DNA of 64,000 nt, from the NCBI RefSeq assembly GCF_006864535.1, contig NZ_QHLL01000006.1, positions 1 through 64,000 on the forward strand, in the 5' to 3' direction. The DNA is from Campylobacter sp. MIT 12-8780 (lineage in GTDB: Bacteria; Campylobacterota; Campylobacteria; Campylobacterales; Campylobacteraceae). The notes beneath the pieces were generated by a model. That model searched no databases, was not told the origin of the DNA, and worked only from the letters and a program-made list of their open reading frames with translations. This document shows positions 1 through 8,892 of the stretch, in pieces (the first letter of the stretch is position 1; each line of letters begins with the position of its first letter). Made by a program: the position numbers and the translations under genes.

Positions 1-2
1 AA

Positions 3-1415
3 TTTAAAGAAAAATATCTTGAGACTAAACATCCTTATCCTGCTTTGCTTGATTGTGATGTTTTAAATGAGAATTTAGAACAAAGACAAAAGAGTGTAGG
101 AGATGAGGATAAAACTAATAAAAACTTATTTGTTAATAAAAGTTTATCTTATGCTGATATAGAAGCTGATATTGCTTGGGAGTTGAATTTGGGGTTGCCT
201 GATAAGTTTGATTTTATGGCTATTGTGAAAGCAGTAAGTGGGCATGCCATGATGTATTATGTTATATTTCCAGAATGTAAAATTCGTTATGTAAATGGCT
301 TTGGTAATGGGCAAAATAGTGAAAGCTTTTATAAACAATCTTATGAAAAATTGCTTCATGCCCAAGAAAATTATAATTTACTTGATTTTATATGCTACGG
401 ATATGAACAATGCATAGAAAAAATTTGTGCCATCTTAGCTCATTATCAGAATAAGAAAATTATTTTCAATACTCGTGATCCTTTTGGAAGAATGGGCTCT
501 GCTATTAATCACATCGATTGGATTTATATGGGAGAGTATACCTCAGGTAAAATTTTTGCTAATATAAATTTAAGCACTCCTTTCAAAAAGAGCATCGATA
601 CTGTTCGCTATTTTTGTAATGGGGCATCAGAACCTACTCTTGATAGATTTTGCAATCAACATATAATGGCATTAAGTGATTTTTATTTTCATACCATTAC
701 AAAATATTTTAAGCAAGATAAAATTTACTATCTTGATATTGAAGATTTAGCACAAGATAGATGTTATGATACATTTTGTAAATTAGCTAGTATTTTTAAT
801 TTTTCAAAGCCTCGACTAGAAGCAAAAGAAAAATTTGCTTGCAAGCATAATTCCCCTTGTTATGGAATGCTACCTTGTATAATCTTGGCTCACAATGATG
901 ACATAGCTAATGTTTATTTTGAGGGTAAGACAAGTCCTGAAAATTTAGAAAGTTTAAAGAAAAAAGAAGATGGGGTGCAATTTGCTGTCGCCTTGAGACT
1001 TATCAAATTTCAAAGCAAATTTAATAAAGAAGTGAGCGAAAATCTTTATCCAGACTATGAGAAGTGGCACGAAAATAATAATCTTTTTAAAGAATGTGGG
1101 ATTTTTATTAATCATGAAGATTGGCAATGCCTTAAAGAGAATAAAAAACTATTTCAAGCTGTTAAAAAATATCTGCAAGGTTTTATGCCAGCTTTAAAAA
1201 ATGAAATAAAAAGGCAAAAAACCATCCAAATAAGCAAAGAACAAATTTTACAATACTATAACGATAGAGAAAATTTAAAGAAAGAGCTCTATTTTCATTT
1301 AAAAAAAGAGCTAATAGATATTAGGCGAGCTCGCCCTGATATCATCGCTTCTTGGAAGTATTATAATGAATTTGAAAAAATGTGTGAGGATTTAGATGGA
1401 AAAATAGAAAAATAA
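3..1415 (+). CDS. DUF2972-like protein, candidate MeOPN (phosphoramidate) transferase, 5' end outside window
   Basis: The frame is open from base 3, so the start lies upstream of the window and about 470 residues are visible. The protein is a paralogue of the gene at 7420-8820. Both have a Tyr-Pro-x-Leu-Leu segment, then Ala-Trp-(Glu/Asp)-Leu-Asn-Leu, and both end with Ala-Ser-Trp-Lys-Tyr-Tyr followed by Phe-Glu-Lys-(Met/Leu)-Cys. This C-terminal block looks like the Campylobacter family DUF2972. In C. jejuni the position next to the phosphoramidate methyltransferases is held by Cj1421/Cj1422, which attach MeOPN to capsule sugars. The transferase role is inferred from that synteny and from the paralogue, not from catalytic motifs. 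No homopolymer tract is visible in the part present. Confidence 0.65.
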   Translation, partial: FKEKYLETKHPYPALLDCDVLNENLEQRQKSVGDEDKTNKNLFVNKSLSYADIEADIAWELNLGLPDKFDFMAIVKAVSGHAMMYYVIFPECKIRYVNGFGNGQNSESFYKQSYEKLLHAQENYNLLDFICYGYEQCIEKICAILAHYQNKKIIFNTRDPFGRMGSAINHIDWIYMGEYTSGKIFANINLSTPFKKSIDTVRYFCNGASEPTLDRFCNQHIMALSDFYFHTITKYFKQDKIYYLDIEDLAQDRCYDTFCKLASIFNFSKPRLEAKEKFACKHNSPCYGMLPCIILAHNDDIANVYFEGKTSPENLESLKKKEDGVQFAVALRLIKFQSKFNKEVSENLYPDYEKWHENNNLFKECGIFINHEDWQCLKENKKLFQAVKKYLQGFMPALKNEIKRQKTIQISKEQILQYYNDRENLKKELYFHLKKELIDIRRARPDIIASWKYYNEFEKMCEDLDGKIEK

Positions 1416-1439
1416 ACTTAAAAACATATGAATTTAAGC

Positions 1440-1445
1440 TATAAT
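1440..1445 (+). promoter_or_regulatory. -10 box upstream of the first methyltransferase
   Basis: A perfect TATAAT lies 61 bases upstream of the ATG at 1507, just after the preceding stop codon. No convincing -35 is needed in Campylobacter, where the -10 dominates. It suggests that the phosphoramidate genes can be transcribed independently of the upstream DUF2972-like gene. Confidence 0.5.
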
Positions 1446-1506
1446 TGCTTTTTATATTTTGCTTTGAAAAATGAACAAAATACTATATTTTAATAAAGGA
1501 GAAAGA

Positions 1507-2281
1507 ATGAAACAAGGGGATTTTACTCAGGTTGCTAAGCATTATCACAACCGCCCTGCTTATAGTGCTTTTTTGCTTGAAAAATTACTTGCTTGCATCA
1601 ATGACACGCAAAAGCCAAGAAACGAGCTTAGAGTGGCTGAGGTTGGAGCTGGCACTGGTAAACTTACGCGTATGCTTTGTGAGGATTTTAAACTTAAAGT
1701 GAGTGCTGTTGAGCCAAATGATGCGATGAGGGCTGAGGGTGAGCTTGATACTAAGGGGCTTGATATTACTTGGTTAAAAGGCAGTGGAGAGCAAACGAAT
1801 TTGCCTTCAAATTCAGCTGATTGGCTTATAATGGCAAGTTCTTTTCACTGGACTGATCCGCAAAAGTCCTTGCCAGAGTTTGCCAGAGTGCTGGGGGGGG
1901 GCTTACCTTTCCATCATCTACAATCCACGCCATATCATAGAAGGCTCAGTCTTTGATGAGATCGAAAAGGAAATTAAGAATATTGTTCCAGAGCTTACTC
2001 GTGTGAGTTCAGGGGTGCAAAACACTAAAAAATGGGAAGAGGTTCTCATTTCAACTGGGGATTTTACAGACTGCTTTTTTATGGAGTGTGATTATAGTGA
2101 AAAATGGAGCAAAGAGCGATATTTAGGAGCTTGGCACTCTGTAAATGATATACAAGCTCAAGCAGGAGAGAAAAGATGGCAAGAAATTTTAGCCATGATT
2201 GAGGCAAAAATTTCTTGTTTTGATGAACTTATCGTGCCTTATAAAATTCGTGCCTGGACGGCTAGAAAGGCTGATAAATAA
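1507..2281 (+). CDS. SAM-dependent methyltransferase, phase-variable and currently OFF (Cj1420-like)
   Basis: This is a class I methyltransferase with the SAM-binding motif Val-Gly-Ala-Gly-Thr-Gly and an acidic Val-Glu-Pro-Asn-Asp segment after the second strand. The ATG at 1507 is chosen because AAGGAGAAAG lies directly before it; an upstream in-frame ATG at 1471 has no such site. Nine G residues at 1893-1901 put the ribosome out of frame and translation stops at 1956. Removing one G joins it to the frame that runs to 2281. The joined sequence (...Arg-Val-Leu-Gly-Gly-Ala-Tyr-Leu-Ser...) aligns with the intact paralogue at 2346 (...Arg-Val-Leu-Lys-Lys-Gly-Ala-Tyr-Phe-Ser...). By position it matches C. 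jejuni Cj1420, one of two methyltransferases assigned to MeOPN formation. The coordinates span the whole contingency gene of about 257 codons. Confidence 0.85.
1893..1901 (+). repeat. poly-G tract, 9 G, contingency switch (OFF)
   Basis: A run of nine G lies inside the methyltransferase reading frame. The frame before the tract stops at 1956, while the homologous continuation is in another frame and would be reached with 8 G (or 11 G). Slipped-strand mispairing at such tracts is the standard Campylobacter phase-variation mechanism. Confidence 0.9.
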
Positions 2282-2345
2282 GATAAGTTTTTAGCAAATT
2301 TTTCTCTTTTTAGGCTTGAGTTTTCACGCAAAAAAAGAGGAAAAA

Positions 2346-3116
2346 ATGCAAAAACTTGTTGAACAAAATTGGGATTATACCAAGCACGCTAAATTTTATG
2401 AATACCGCCCAAACTACGCACCAAAGAGCATAGACATGCTTTTATGCCTAGCAAAAGGAGCAAATCAAAATGCCTTAAGGGTAGCTGACATAGGAGCTGG
2501 CACAGGAAATTTAAGTATAATGTTGCTTGAAAGAGGCTGCAAAGTAGTAGCTGTTGAGCCAAATGATGCGATGAGAGAAATTGGCATTGATAGGACGAAG
2601 GGACAAGATATAGAATGGATACGCGCTACAGGGCTTGAATCAGGACTTCAAGATGAAAGCTTTGACTGGCTTACCTTTGGGAGCAGTTTTAATGTCATGG
2701 ATAGAAACCTAGCCTTAAAAGAAGCGTATAGAGTGCTTAAAAAAGGAGCGTATTTTTCATGCATGTGGAATCATAGGGACTTAAATGATGAGGTGCAAAA
2801 AGAAGCTGAAGCTATCATCACGCATTTTGTGCCAAGTTATGAAAGAGGTGTTCGCAGGGAAGAGCAAAGAAGCTTTATAGAAAAACACAAAGAGCTTTTT
2901 GATAACATAGTGTATTTAGAAGAGGATTTTTATTTTCATCAAAGCTTGCAAAATTATATTTTAGCATGGCAAAGTGTGAAAAATCCTTACTGGGACTTAG
3001 ATACAAATGAGGGCAAAAAGCTTTTTGAAGCCATTTGTGAAGAGTTTAAAAAGAAACTTCCAAGCGAATTTAAGATAAAATACACCACCAGAAGCTGGAG
3101 TGCAAAAAAGCAATAG
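2346..3116 (+). CDS. SAM-dependent methyltransferase (Cj1419-like), intact
   Basis: A 256-residue class I methyltransferase with motif I Asp-Ile-Gly-Ala-Gly-Thr-Gly-Asn near residue 50 and Val-Glu-Pro-Asn-Asp-Ala-Met-Arg after strand 2. The ATG at 2346 follows AAGAGGA; a TTG ten codons upstream has no ribosome site. It is a close paralogue of the preceding gene, with a 26-bp stretch identical between 1705-1730 and 2550-2575, and it lacks a homopolymer. In C. jejuni the equivalent Cj1419 lies between the phase-variable methyltransferase and the glutamine kinase, as here. The likely role is methylation of the phosphoramidate precursor to give MeOPN. That substrate is an inference from gene order. 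Confidence 0.8.
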   Translation: MQKLVEQNWDYTKHAKFYEYRPNYAPKSIDMLLCLAKGANQNALRVADIGAGTGNLSIMLLERGCKVVAVEPNDAMREIGIDRTKGQDIEWIRATGLESGLQDESFDWLTFGSSFNVMDRNLALKEAYRVLKKGAYFSCMWNHRDLNDEVQKEAEAIITHFVPSYERGVRREEQRSFIEKHKELFDNIVYLEEDFYFHQSLQNYILAWQSVKNPYWDLDTNEGKKLFEAICEEFKKKLPSEFKIKYTTRSWSAKKQ

Positions 3117-3139
3117 GCTTAAATTTAAGGAAAAGATAA

Positions 3140-5488
3140 ATGAAACAAAGCATGCAAAAACTAAACTTTCAAAGCAAGGCAAGGAATTTACTTGCTTTGC
3201 AAAGTGTTTTAAAATCAGCTCAAGTTTTACCTTGTGTCATTACTTCTTTAAGCAAGCTTAAAAAAGATCAAGAAGGTGAATTAAAAAAGATCAAGTCTTT
3301 GCATGCTCATACTCTTATCATTAGAAGTTCTTCAAAAAGTGAAGATAGCGAGGCTAGCTCAAATGCAGGTGCTTTTTTAAGCCTTGCAAATATTAAAGCA
3401 AATGACGAGCTAGCCTTACTTGATGCCTTAAAAAAAGTAGGCTCTTCTATGCCTCATGAAGATGATGAAATTCTCATTCAAGCCATGCTTACTCAAATCA
3501 AGCTTTGTGGGGTAGCTTTTAGCGTAGATAAGGATAATCTTAGCCCTTATTTTTGCGTGCAGTATGATAAAAGTGGTTCAAATGCAAGCATAACTGATGG
3601 CAGTGCTAAAGAGCTTACGAGCTTTTTTCATTATAGAAATGCCGCTTTACCTAAGGATAAGCGTTTAGCAAGGATTATCACACTCATTAAAGAGCTTGAA
3701 AGGCTTTTTGATAGTCCTTTTTTGGATATTGAGTTTGCTTTTGCACATGTTAAGGACAAGGAAGAGCTTTTTTGCTTGCAGGTGCGTCCTTTGGTGAGTA
3801 AAAACAAAGTCAATCTTTTTAAAGCCTTGCCAAAAGAGGCTTTAAGCAGATTTGCTAAACGTTTTGAGTCCTTGCAAAGCTCAAGGCTTGGAGTGTATGG
3901 AAAAAAGGCGATTTTTGGGGTTATGCCTGATTGGAATCCAGCTGAAATCATAGGCTTAAAGCCAAAACGCCTAGCCCTTAGCCTTTATAAAGAGATTATA
4001 ACTGATCATATTTGGGCGTATCAAAGGGATAATTATGGCTATAAAAATTTACGCTCTCATCCTTTAATGCACTCATTTTTAGGCATTGCTTATATAGATG
4101 TAAGGCTTTCTTTTAATTCTTTTATCCCAAAAGACTTAGAAGCTAGCATTGCTAATAAGCTTGCTAATTATTATCTTGCTAAGCTTGAAAAAAATCCTCA
4201 AATGCACGATAAGATCGAGTTTGAAATCGTCTTTTCAAGTTATGATTTTAATCTTTGTGAGAAACTTGCCCCACTTTTAAAACAAGGCTTTAACGAAAAT
4301 GAGCTTAAACGCATAGAATTTAGCCTCTTAAATCTTACAAATTCCATCATCGATCCAAAAAATGGGCTTTATCTTAAAGATATAGAAAAATGCAAAAAAC
4401 TTCAAACAAGCTTTAAAGAGCTAGAAAAAAGTAAGATTTCACTCATAGATAAGATTTATTGGGCTATAGAAGATTGCAAGAGGTATGGGACCTTGCCTTT
4501 TGCAGGAGTAGCAAGGGCTGCTTTTGTGGCTATGCAAATGCTTAATTCTCTTGTTGCCATAGGCTTTTTAAGCAAGGAGGAAAAAGCCTTGTTTTTAAAC
4601 TCACTTCAAACCATTAGCAAAAAACTAAGCCTTGCAAGTTGCAATCTAAACTCTTCTAACAAAGAAGCCTTTTTAGCTCATTTTGGACACCTAAGAGCAG
4701 GCACTTATAATATACTCTCACCTCGCTATGATGAAGCCTTTGAGCTGTATTTTGATGAAAAGCAAAACAAAGCACCAATGCATCAAGAAAAGCCCTTTAA
4801 ACTCAGTGCTAAAAGGCTTAAAGAGCTTGATATTTTGCTTAAAGAAAATGGGCTTATCATCAATGCAAAAGAATTTTTTGCCTTCTTAAAAACAGCAATT
4901 GAAGGCAGAGAAGAGCTTAAATTTGAGTTTTCAAAGCTACTTTCCTTAGTCTTAAAACTCATTGAAGAACTTGGCAGGCATTATGATATAAATAAAGAAG
5001 ATTTAGCACACTTAGACATTAAAGAGCTTTTAAATCTCTATTCCTCCTTATACTCAAAAAGCCCTAAAAAAAGGCTTTTAAGTCAAATTTCTATCAACAA
5101 AGCCGAATTTGAGCTGACTCAAGCTTTAAAATTACCAAGCCTTATTACTGATAAGGAGCAAATTTTTAGCTTTTTTACGCCTACCTTAGCTCCAAATTTC
5201 ATCACTCAAAAAAGTATAATCGCTCCTGTAGCCTTAGAACACGAAAAAGAGCTTGAGGGCAAGATAGTTTTAATTTATGCTGCTGATCCAGGTTATGATT
5301 ATTTATTTTCTAAAAATATAGCTGGCTTTATCACTTGTTATGGAGGGGCAAACTCACACATGGCAATTAGAGCAAGTGAGCTTGGCTTACCAGCTGTAAT
5401 AGGCGTTGGAGAGGAAAATTTTAAAAAGTATTTAAGTGCAAAAAAATTGCGTTTAGAATGTGAAAGCGAGTTGATATTTTGTCTTTAA
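3140..5488 (+). CDS. L-glutamine kinase of phosphoramidate synthesis (Cj1418-like, PEP-synthase fold)
   Basis: This 782-residue protein is related to PEP synthase and pyruvate phosphate dikinase. The N-terminal part is ATP-grasp-like, with Leu-Ile-Ile-Arg-Ser-Ser-Ser near residue 60 and Leu-Gln-Val-Arg-Pro-Leu near residue 215. The C-terminal swivelling domain carries Gly-Gly-Ala-Asn-Ser-His with the phospho-accepting His at residue 740. It lacks the PEP/pyruvate-binding TIM barrel of true PEP synthase. In C. jejuni, Cj1418 was shown to phosphorylate the amide nitrogen of L-glutamine, the first committed step to the capsule phosphoramidate. The ATG at 3140 follows AAGGAAAAG. The gene overlaps the next one by 10 bases, indicating translational coupling. 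Confidence 0.88.
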   Translation: MKQSMQKLNFQSKARNLLALQSVLKSAQVLPCVITSLSKLKKDQEGELKKIKSLHAHTLIIRSSSKSEDSEASSNAGAFLSLANIKANDELALLDALKKVGSSMPHEDDEILIQAMLTQIKLCGVAFSVDKDNLSPYFCVQYDKSGSNASITDGSAKELTSFFHYRNAALPKDKRLARIITLIKELERLFDSPFLDIEFAFAHVKDKEELFCLQVRPLVSKNKVNLFKALPKEALSRFAKRFESLQSSRLGVYGKKAIFGVMPDWNPAEIIGLKPKRLALSLYKEIITDHIWAYQRDNYGYKNLRSHPLMHSFLGIAYIDVRLSFNSFIPKDLEASIANKLANYYLAKLEKNPQMHDKIEFEIVFSSYDFNLCEKLAPLLKQGFNENELKRIEFSLLNLTNSIIDPKNGLYLKDIEKCKKLQTSFKELEKSKISLIDKIYWAIEDCKRYGTLPFAGVARAAFVAMQMLNSLVAIGFLSKEEKALFLNSLQTISKKLSLASCNLNSSNKEAFLAHFGHLRAGTYNILSPRYDEAFELYFDEKQNKAPMHQEKPFKLSAKRLKELDILLKENGLIINAKEFFAFLKTAIEGREELKFEFSKLLSLVLKLIEELGRHYDINKEDLAHLDIKELLNLYSSLYSKSPKKRLLSQISINKAEFELTQALKLPSLITDKEQIFSFFTPTLAPNFITQKSIIAPVALEHEKELEGKIVLIYAADPGYDYLFSKNIAGFITCYGGANSHMAIRASELGLPAVIGVGEENFKKYLSAKKLRLECESELIFCL

Positions 5489-6096
5489 AATTTATTGGCA
5501 TTACTCAAAGACTAGTGCAAAATGAAAGCTATTTTGAGCTAAGAGAAGCTTTAAGCTTAGAATGGGGAGTGTTTTTTAACACACATTTAAAAGGCTTTTT
5601 ACCCCTGCCTTTAAGCTATGAGCTTGATTTTGCTTTGTATGAGCCTTTTTTAGCTGGGGTGATCTTAAGTGGGGGCAATGATTTAAGCGTATTTAATGAA
5701 AATGAGCTTTGTAAAAGGCGAGATATTTATGAAAACAAGCTTTTAAAAACTTGTATGCTTAAAAATAAGCCAGTTTTAGGCATTTGCAGAGGTGCCCAGC
5801 TTATCGCACATTTTTTTGGCTCAAACTTAAAACAATGTCAAGATCATGTAGGTAAGCACGAGGTAAAAGATATGCAAGAAAAACTGAGCTTTGAGGTAAA
5901 TTCTTTCCATAATTTTAGTATTTCTCATTTAGGGCAGGATTTAGAAGCTTTGTTTAAGGCTGATGATGAGAGTATAGAAGCTTTTAAGCACAAAAAGCTT
6001 GATATTTATGCTACAATGTGGCATATAGAAAGAGCTGGCGGACTTGAAAATATGCAAGTTTTAGATGAGTTTAAGAAAAGCTTAAACAAGGCTTGA
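5479..6096 (+). CDS. gamma-glutamyl-CDP-amidate hydrolase (Cj1417-like, class I amidotransferase fold)
   Basis: A 205-residue class I glutamine amidotransferase-type hydrolase. The nucleophile elbow Gly-Ile-Cys-Arg-Gly puts the catalytic Cys at 103, and Trp-His-Ile-Glu gives the partners His182 and Glu184. The oxyanion region Ser-Gly-Gly-Asn-Asp is near residue 65. In C. jejuni, Cj1417 removes glutamate from CDP-L-glutamine to give cytidine diphosphoramidate. The start is a TTG overlapping the end of the kinase gene; the frame has a stop at 5461-5463 and no ATG or GTG in between, so this is the best start. The ribosome site is weak, consistent with coupled translation. Confidence 0.87.
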   Translation: MSLKFIGITQRLVQNESYFELREALSLEWGVFFNTHLKGFLPLPLSYELDFALYEPFLAGVILSGGNDLSVFNENELCKRRDIYENKLLKTCMLKNKPVLGICRGAQLIAHFFGSNLKQCQDHVGKHEVKDMQEKLSFEVNSFHNFSISHLGQDLEALFKADDESIEAFKHKKLDIYATMWHIERAGGLENMQVLDEFKKSLNKA

Positions 6097-6115
6097 TTTT
6101 AAAAAAAGGAAAAAA

Positions 6116-6889
6116 GTGAAAGCATTAATCCTAGCAGCAGGCTTTGGCTCAAGGCTCATGCCCTTAACTAAAGATAAGCCAAAAACTATGGTTGTGTATA
6201 AAAATAAAAGTTTGATTGAGTATGAAATTACAGCCCTAAAAGAAGCTGGCATAGATGAGATAGCTGTGGTTGGAGGCTATAAATTTGAGGTTTTAAAAGA
6301 CTTTGTCCGCAAAAAATTTAAGCTTAATACTTTTTTTGAAAATAAAAATTATGCCAGCACAAATATGCTGCATTCACTTTTCACAGCAAGGGAGTTTTTA
6401 CAAAGCTGTATAGATGAAAAAAAGGACTTAATCATTTCTTATGCTGATATAGTGTATTTTAAAGATAGTATCGAGGCTTTAAAGCAAGCTATTGGCGAGC
6501 TTTGTATATGTGTGGATTTAAACTGGCAAAAACTCTGGCAAGCAAGGTTTGATGATATTTTAAGCGATGCTGAGACTTTAAAATTTGAAGGAGAGTTTAT
6601 CAAAGAGCTTGGCAAAAAGCCTAAGAGCTTGGCTGAGATTGAGGCTCAATACATGGGGCTTTTTAAAATTTCACATGGCTTTTTACCTTCTTTTATCAAA
6701 TTTTTTGATAGCTTAGATAAAAACGCCTTATATGATGGACAAAGTTATAATAATATCTACATGACAAGCTTTTTACAAGGCTTAATCGATAGATTTCATA
6801 ATGCTAAGGCAGTAAAATTAAAGGGCAATTGGTGTGAGATTGATTTTAAAAGCGATTTAGAACTTGACTTAAAGGACTTTTCATGCTAG
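6116..6889 (+). CDS. CTP:phosphoglutamine cytidylyltransferase (Cj1416-like)
   Basis: A 257-residue nucleotidyltransferase of the NTP-transferase family. The N-terminal signature Leu-Ala-Ala-Gly-Phe-Gly-Ser-Arg ends at residue 13 and is followed by Lys-Pro-Lys with Lys23. Ala-Asp-Ile-Val near residue 106 fits the metal-binding Asp. In C. jejuni, Cj1416 couples CTP to L-glutamine phosphate, forming CDP-L-glutamine. The start is GTG at 6116, directly after AAAAAGGA. The stop overlaps the next gene's ATG, so the two are in one operon. Confidence 0.87.
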   Translation: MKALILAAGFGSRLMPLTKDKPKTMVVYKNKSLIEYEITALKEAGIDEIAVVGGYKFEVLKDFVRKKFKLNTFFENKNYASTNMLHSLFTAREFLQSCIDEKKDLIISYADIVYFKDSIEALKQAIGELCICVDLNWQKLWQARFDDILSDAETLKFEGEFIKELGKKPKSLAEIEAQYMGLFKISHGFLPSFIKFFDSLDKNALYDGQSYNNIYMTSFLQGLIDRFHNAKAVKLKGNWCEIDFKSDLELDLKDFSC

Positions 6890-7410
6890 CTCAAGGAGCA
6901 GTTATCTGGCTAACAGGTTTAGCTGGAAGTGGAAAAAGCTACATAGCCCAGGCACTTTGTGAGGCTTTACGCAAGGATAGAGCAAATGTGATTTATTTAG
7001 ATGGAGATGAGCTAAGAGAGCTTTTGGGGCATTTTGGCTATGATAAAAAATCCCGCCTTGAAGTGTCTTTAAAAAGAAGTGCCTTTGCCTCTTTTTTAAG
7101 CAAACAAGGCATGATAGTTGTAGTCAGTGCCATTTCTATGTGGAATGAAATTTATGCACATAACCGCAAGAATTTGCAAAATTATTTTGAAGTGTATGTA
7201 AAATGTGATTTTGAAGAGCTTAAAAGACGCGATAAAAAAGCCCTTTATAGCAAGGCTTTAAGCGGACAAATGCAAGATGTAGTCGGCGTTGATATAAAAT
7301 TTGATGAGCCAAAGCCTCATTTAGTGCTTGATAATACTGAGTTAAACAAGCTAGATGAAAAGGTGCAAAGCATACTTTCAAGCTTTAATCAAGCCTTTCA
7401 TCTACTTTAA
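6883..7410 (+). CDS. CDP-amidate kinase (Cj1415-like, adenylylsulfate-kinase fold)
   Basis: A 175-residue P-loop kinase of the APS kinase family, with Walker A Gly-Leu-Ala-Gly-Ser-Gly-Lys-Ser at residues 12-19 and Leu-Asp-Gly-Asp-Glu near residue 40. No sulfate-assimilation gene is nearby. Its position directly after the cytidylyltransferase matches C. jejuni Cj1415, which adds a 3'-phosphate to cytidine diphosphoramidate. A true adenylylsulfate kinase is the alternative, but the context makes that unlikely. It overlaps the preceding gene by 7 bases. Confidence 0.87.
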   Translation: MLAQGAVIWLTGLAGSGKSYIAQALCEALRKDRANVIYLDGDELRELLGHFGYDKKSRLEVSLKRSAFASFLSKQGMIVVVSAISMWNEIYAHNRKNLQNYFEVYVKCDFEELKRRDKKALYSKALSGQMQDVVGVDIKFDEPKPHLVLDNTELNKLDEKVQSILSSFNQAFHLL

Positions 7411-7419
7411 AGGTAAAAC

Positions 7420-8820
7420 TTGCAAGAGCTTCTTACAACCTTACATCAAAGACTAAGTCCTCAAGGGGCAAATTTACTTTTAAACGCACTTAAAAACTCG
7501 CAAAGAGAGGCTTTTTTTAATTTTGTGCTTGAGAATTTAGAGCACATCATCACTTGGCTTAACTCAAGTGAATTTGCTCAAAATTACGCTCATTTAGCTT
7601 ATCCTCCGCTTTTAAATCCTAATTTTGTTGATACTGATTCAAGTAGGCATTGTGCACAGCTAGCATGGGATTTAAATTTGCCTTTGCCAAAACATTATAA
7701 ATTTATTTATATCTCCCCACATGGAAGTGGAGCGGCGGCTTTTTTGAGGTTTTTAAATCAATGCTGTGGAGTCTTTTGCGCAGCTTCTTGGGTGTTGCCC
7801 TTTGATTCAAATGAAAGATATATCTTTCATTTTATGCATTTAAGTGCTGGGGGGGGGGGATTTAAAAATTTAGCCTTAAATCTTTCTGAACTTAATGTCA
7901 AGGATTTTGATAAATTTCTTGCCCTGCTTGATCAAAATGCAAATATTATCTATGCTTTGCGTGATCCTATAAGCTTGCTTAAACACTGCGTTGGTAGGGA
8001 TTGGAGCAAGGTTGCAAGGAATTTTGTGCCTGAGTTTGATTTAAGTTTTGATTTTAGAGCGTATTTGGAGTTTTTAAGGCATAAAAAGCCAGAGCTTCAT
8101 ATCAATTTTAACGAGCTTAGAAATAGTAGCTTTTTAGCCCATGCCTTGTTGCCTCATTTTAATTTAGCCAAAATTCATTTTATGGATATGAGTGAGCTTG
8201 ATTTTGATAAGGCTGAAGAAACTATGAAAAATTTAGCCTTGAAATTTGATTTTGCACAGCCTGATGAAAGCAAAAGAGCACTTTTTAAAATGAAAGAATT
8301 TAAAGGCTATATAAGGTATTTATTCCCCCTAAAACTTTTTGTGAATGAAAAAGATATAAAGCAAGTTTTTAGCCTTAAAAAGCCAAATAATACTAAAAAC
8401 AGCACTATCAACAAAGAAAATAGCCTTGTATTACTCTTTTCCCAGCTTTTTGATCATGAAAATATGATAAATATCATGAATGAATTTTATGAAGGCGAGC
8501 TTAACAAGCACATGGGAATTTATACAACTCAGGCTGAATTTGAGCGTTTAAAAGCAAGCAAAGAGCTTTTTAAAGCCACAAAAGCTTATCTAGGCGAGTT
8601 TTGCAAAGCTTTGCAAGAAGTGGTTGATGAAACAGAGCAAAACTTACTTAAAGAAGAAGAGCTTTTAGACTTTTTAAAACACAATGAAAGCCAAAGAAAA
8701 GAGTTTAAAAAACTCCTCGATGAAGACTTAAAACTCATCAAAAAAGCCTGCCCTCATATCCTTGCTTCTTGGAAGTATTATGCAAGCTTTGAAAAGCTTT
8801 GCAAAGACTTAGATTCATAA
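7420..8820 (+). CDS. DUF2972-like protein with poly-G switch (ON), candidate MeOPN transferase
   Basis: A 466-residue paralogue of the truncated gene at the window start, sharing the Tyr-Pro-Pro-Leu-Leu segment, Ala-Trp-Asp-Leu-Asn-Leu and the C-terminal Ala-Ser-Trp-Lys-Tyr-Tyr block. Eleven G at 7849-7859 encode a Gly run near residue 145, and the frame stays open, so this copy is expressed. The start is TTG at 7420, seven bases after AAAGG. It lies at the end of the phosphoramidate operon, while its paralogue lies at the beginning. The function is inferred from context: transfer of MeOPN, or of another capsule group, to polysaccharide. No signal peptide or membrane segment is evident. Confidence 0.65.
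   Translation: MQELLTTLHQRLSPQGANLLLNALKNSQREAFFNFVLENLEHIITWLNSSEFAQNYAHLAYPPLLNPNFVDTDSSRHCAQLAWDLNLPLPKHYKFIYISPHGSGAAAFLRFLNQCCGVFCAASWVLPFDSNERYIFHFMHLSAGGGGFKNLALNLSELNVKDFDKFLALLDQNANIIYALRDPISLLKHCVGRDWSKVARNFVPEFDLSFDFRAYLEFLRHKKPELHINFNELRNSSFLAHALLPHFNLAKIHFMDMSELDFDKAEETMKNLALKFDFAQPDESKRALFKMKEFKGYIRYLFPLKLFVNEKDIKQVFSLKKPNNTKNSTINKENSLVLLFSQLFDHENMINIMNEFYEGELNKHMGIYTTQAEFERLKASKELFKATKAYLGEFCKALQEVVDETEQNLLKEEELLDFLKHNESQRKEFKKLLDEDLKLIKKACPHILASWKYYASFEKLCKDLDS
7849..7859 (+). repeat. poly-G tract, 11 G, contingency switch (ON)
   Basis: Eleven G lie within an open reading frame that continues for another 320 codons, so the gene reads through. A change of one or two G would truncate the product near residue 150. 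Confidence 0.92.
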
Positions 8821-8846
8821 TTAAGTTTAAAAGAATAATTTTTCGC

Positions 8847-8852
8847 TATAAT
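8847..8852 (+). promoter_or_regulatory. -10 box of metK
   Basis: TATAAT lies 41 bases upstream of the metK ATG in the 72-base gap after the capsule operon, preceded by a T-rich stretch as is usual for Campylobacter promoters. It indicates that metK and the methyltransferase behind it have their own promoter. Confidence 0.65.
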
Positions 8853-8892
8853 CGCTCTTGTCTTTTAGACAAATAAATCCAAAAGGAAAACA

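Noticed and set aside
1880-2281. Separate 133-residue reading frame after the first methyltransferase
   Set aside because: It continues the same methyltransferase in another frame across the 9-G tract, so it is one phase-variable gene.
6883-7410. Adenylylsulfate kinase (cysC) for sulfate assimilation
   Set aside because: No other sulfate-activation gene is present, and the neighbours match the phosphoramidate pathway, where this fold acts on CDP-amidate.
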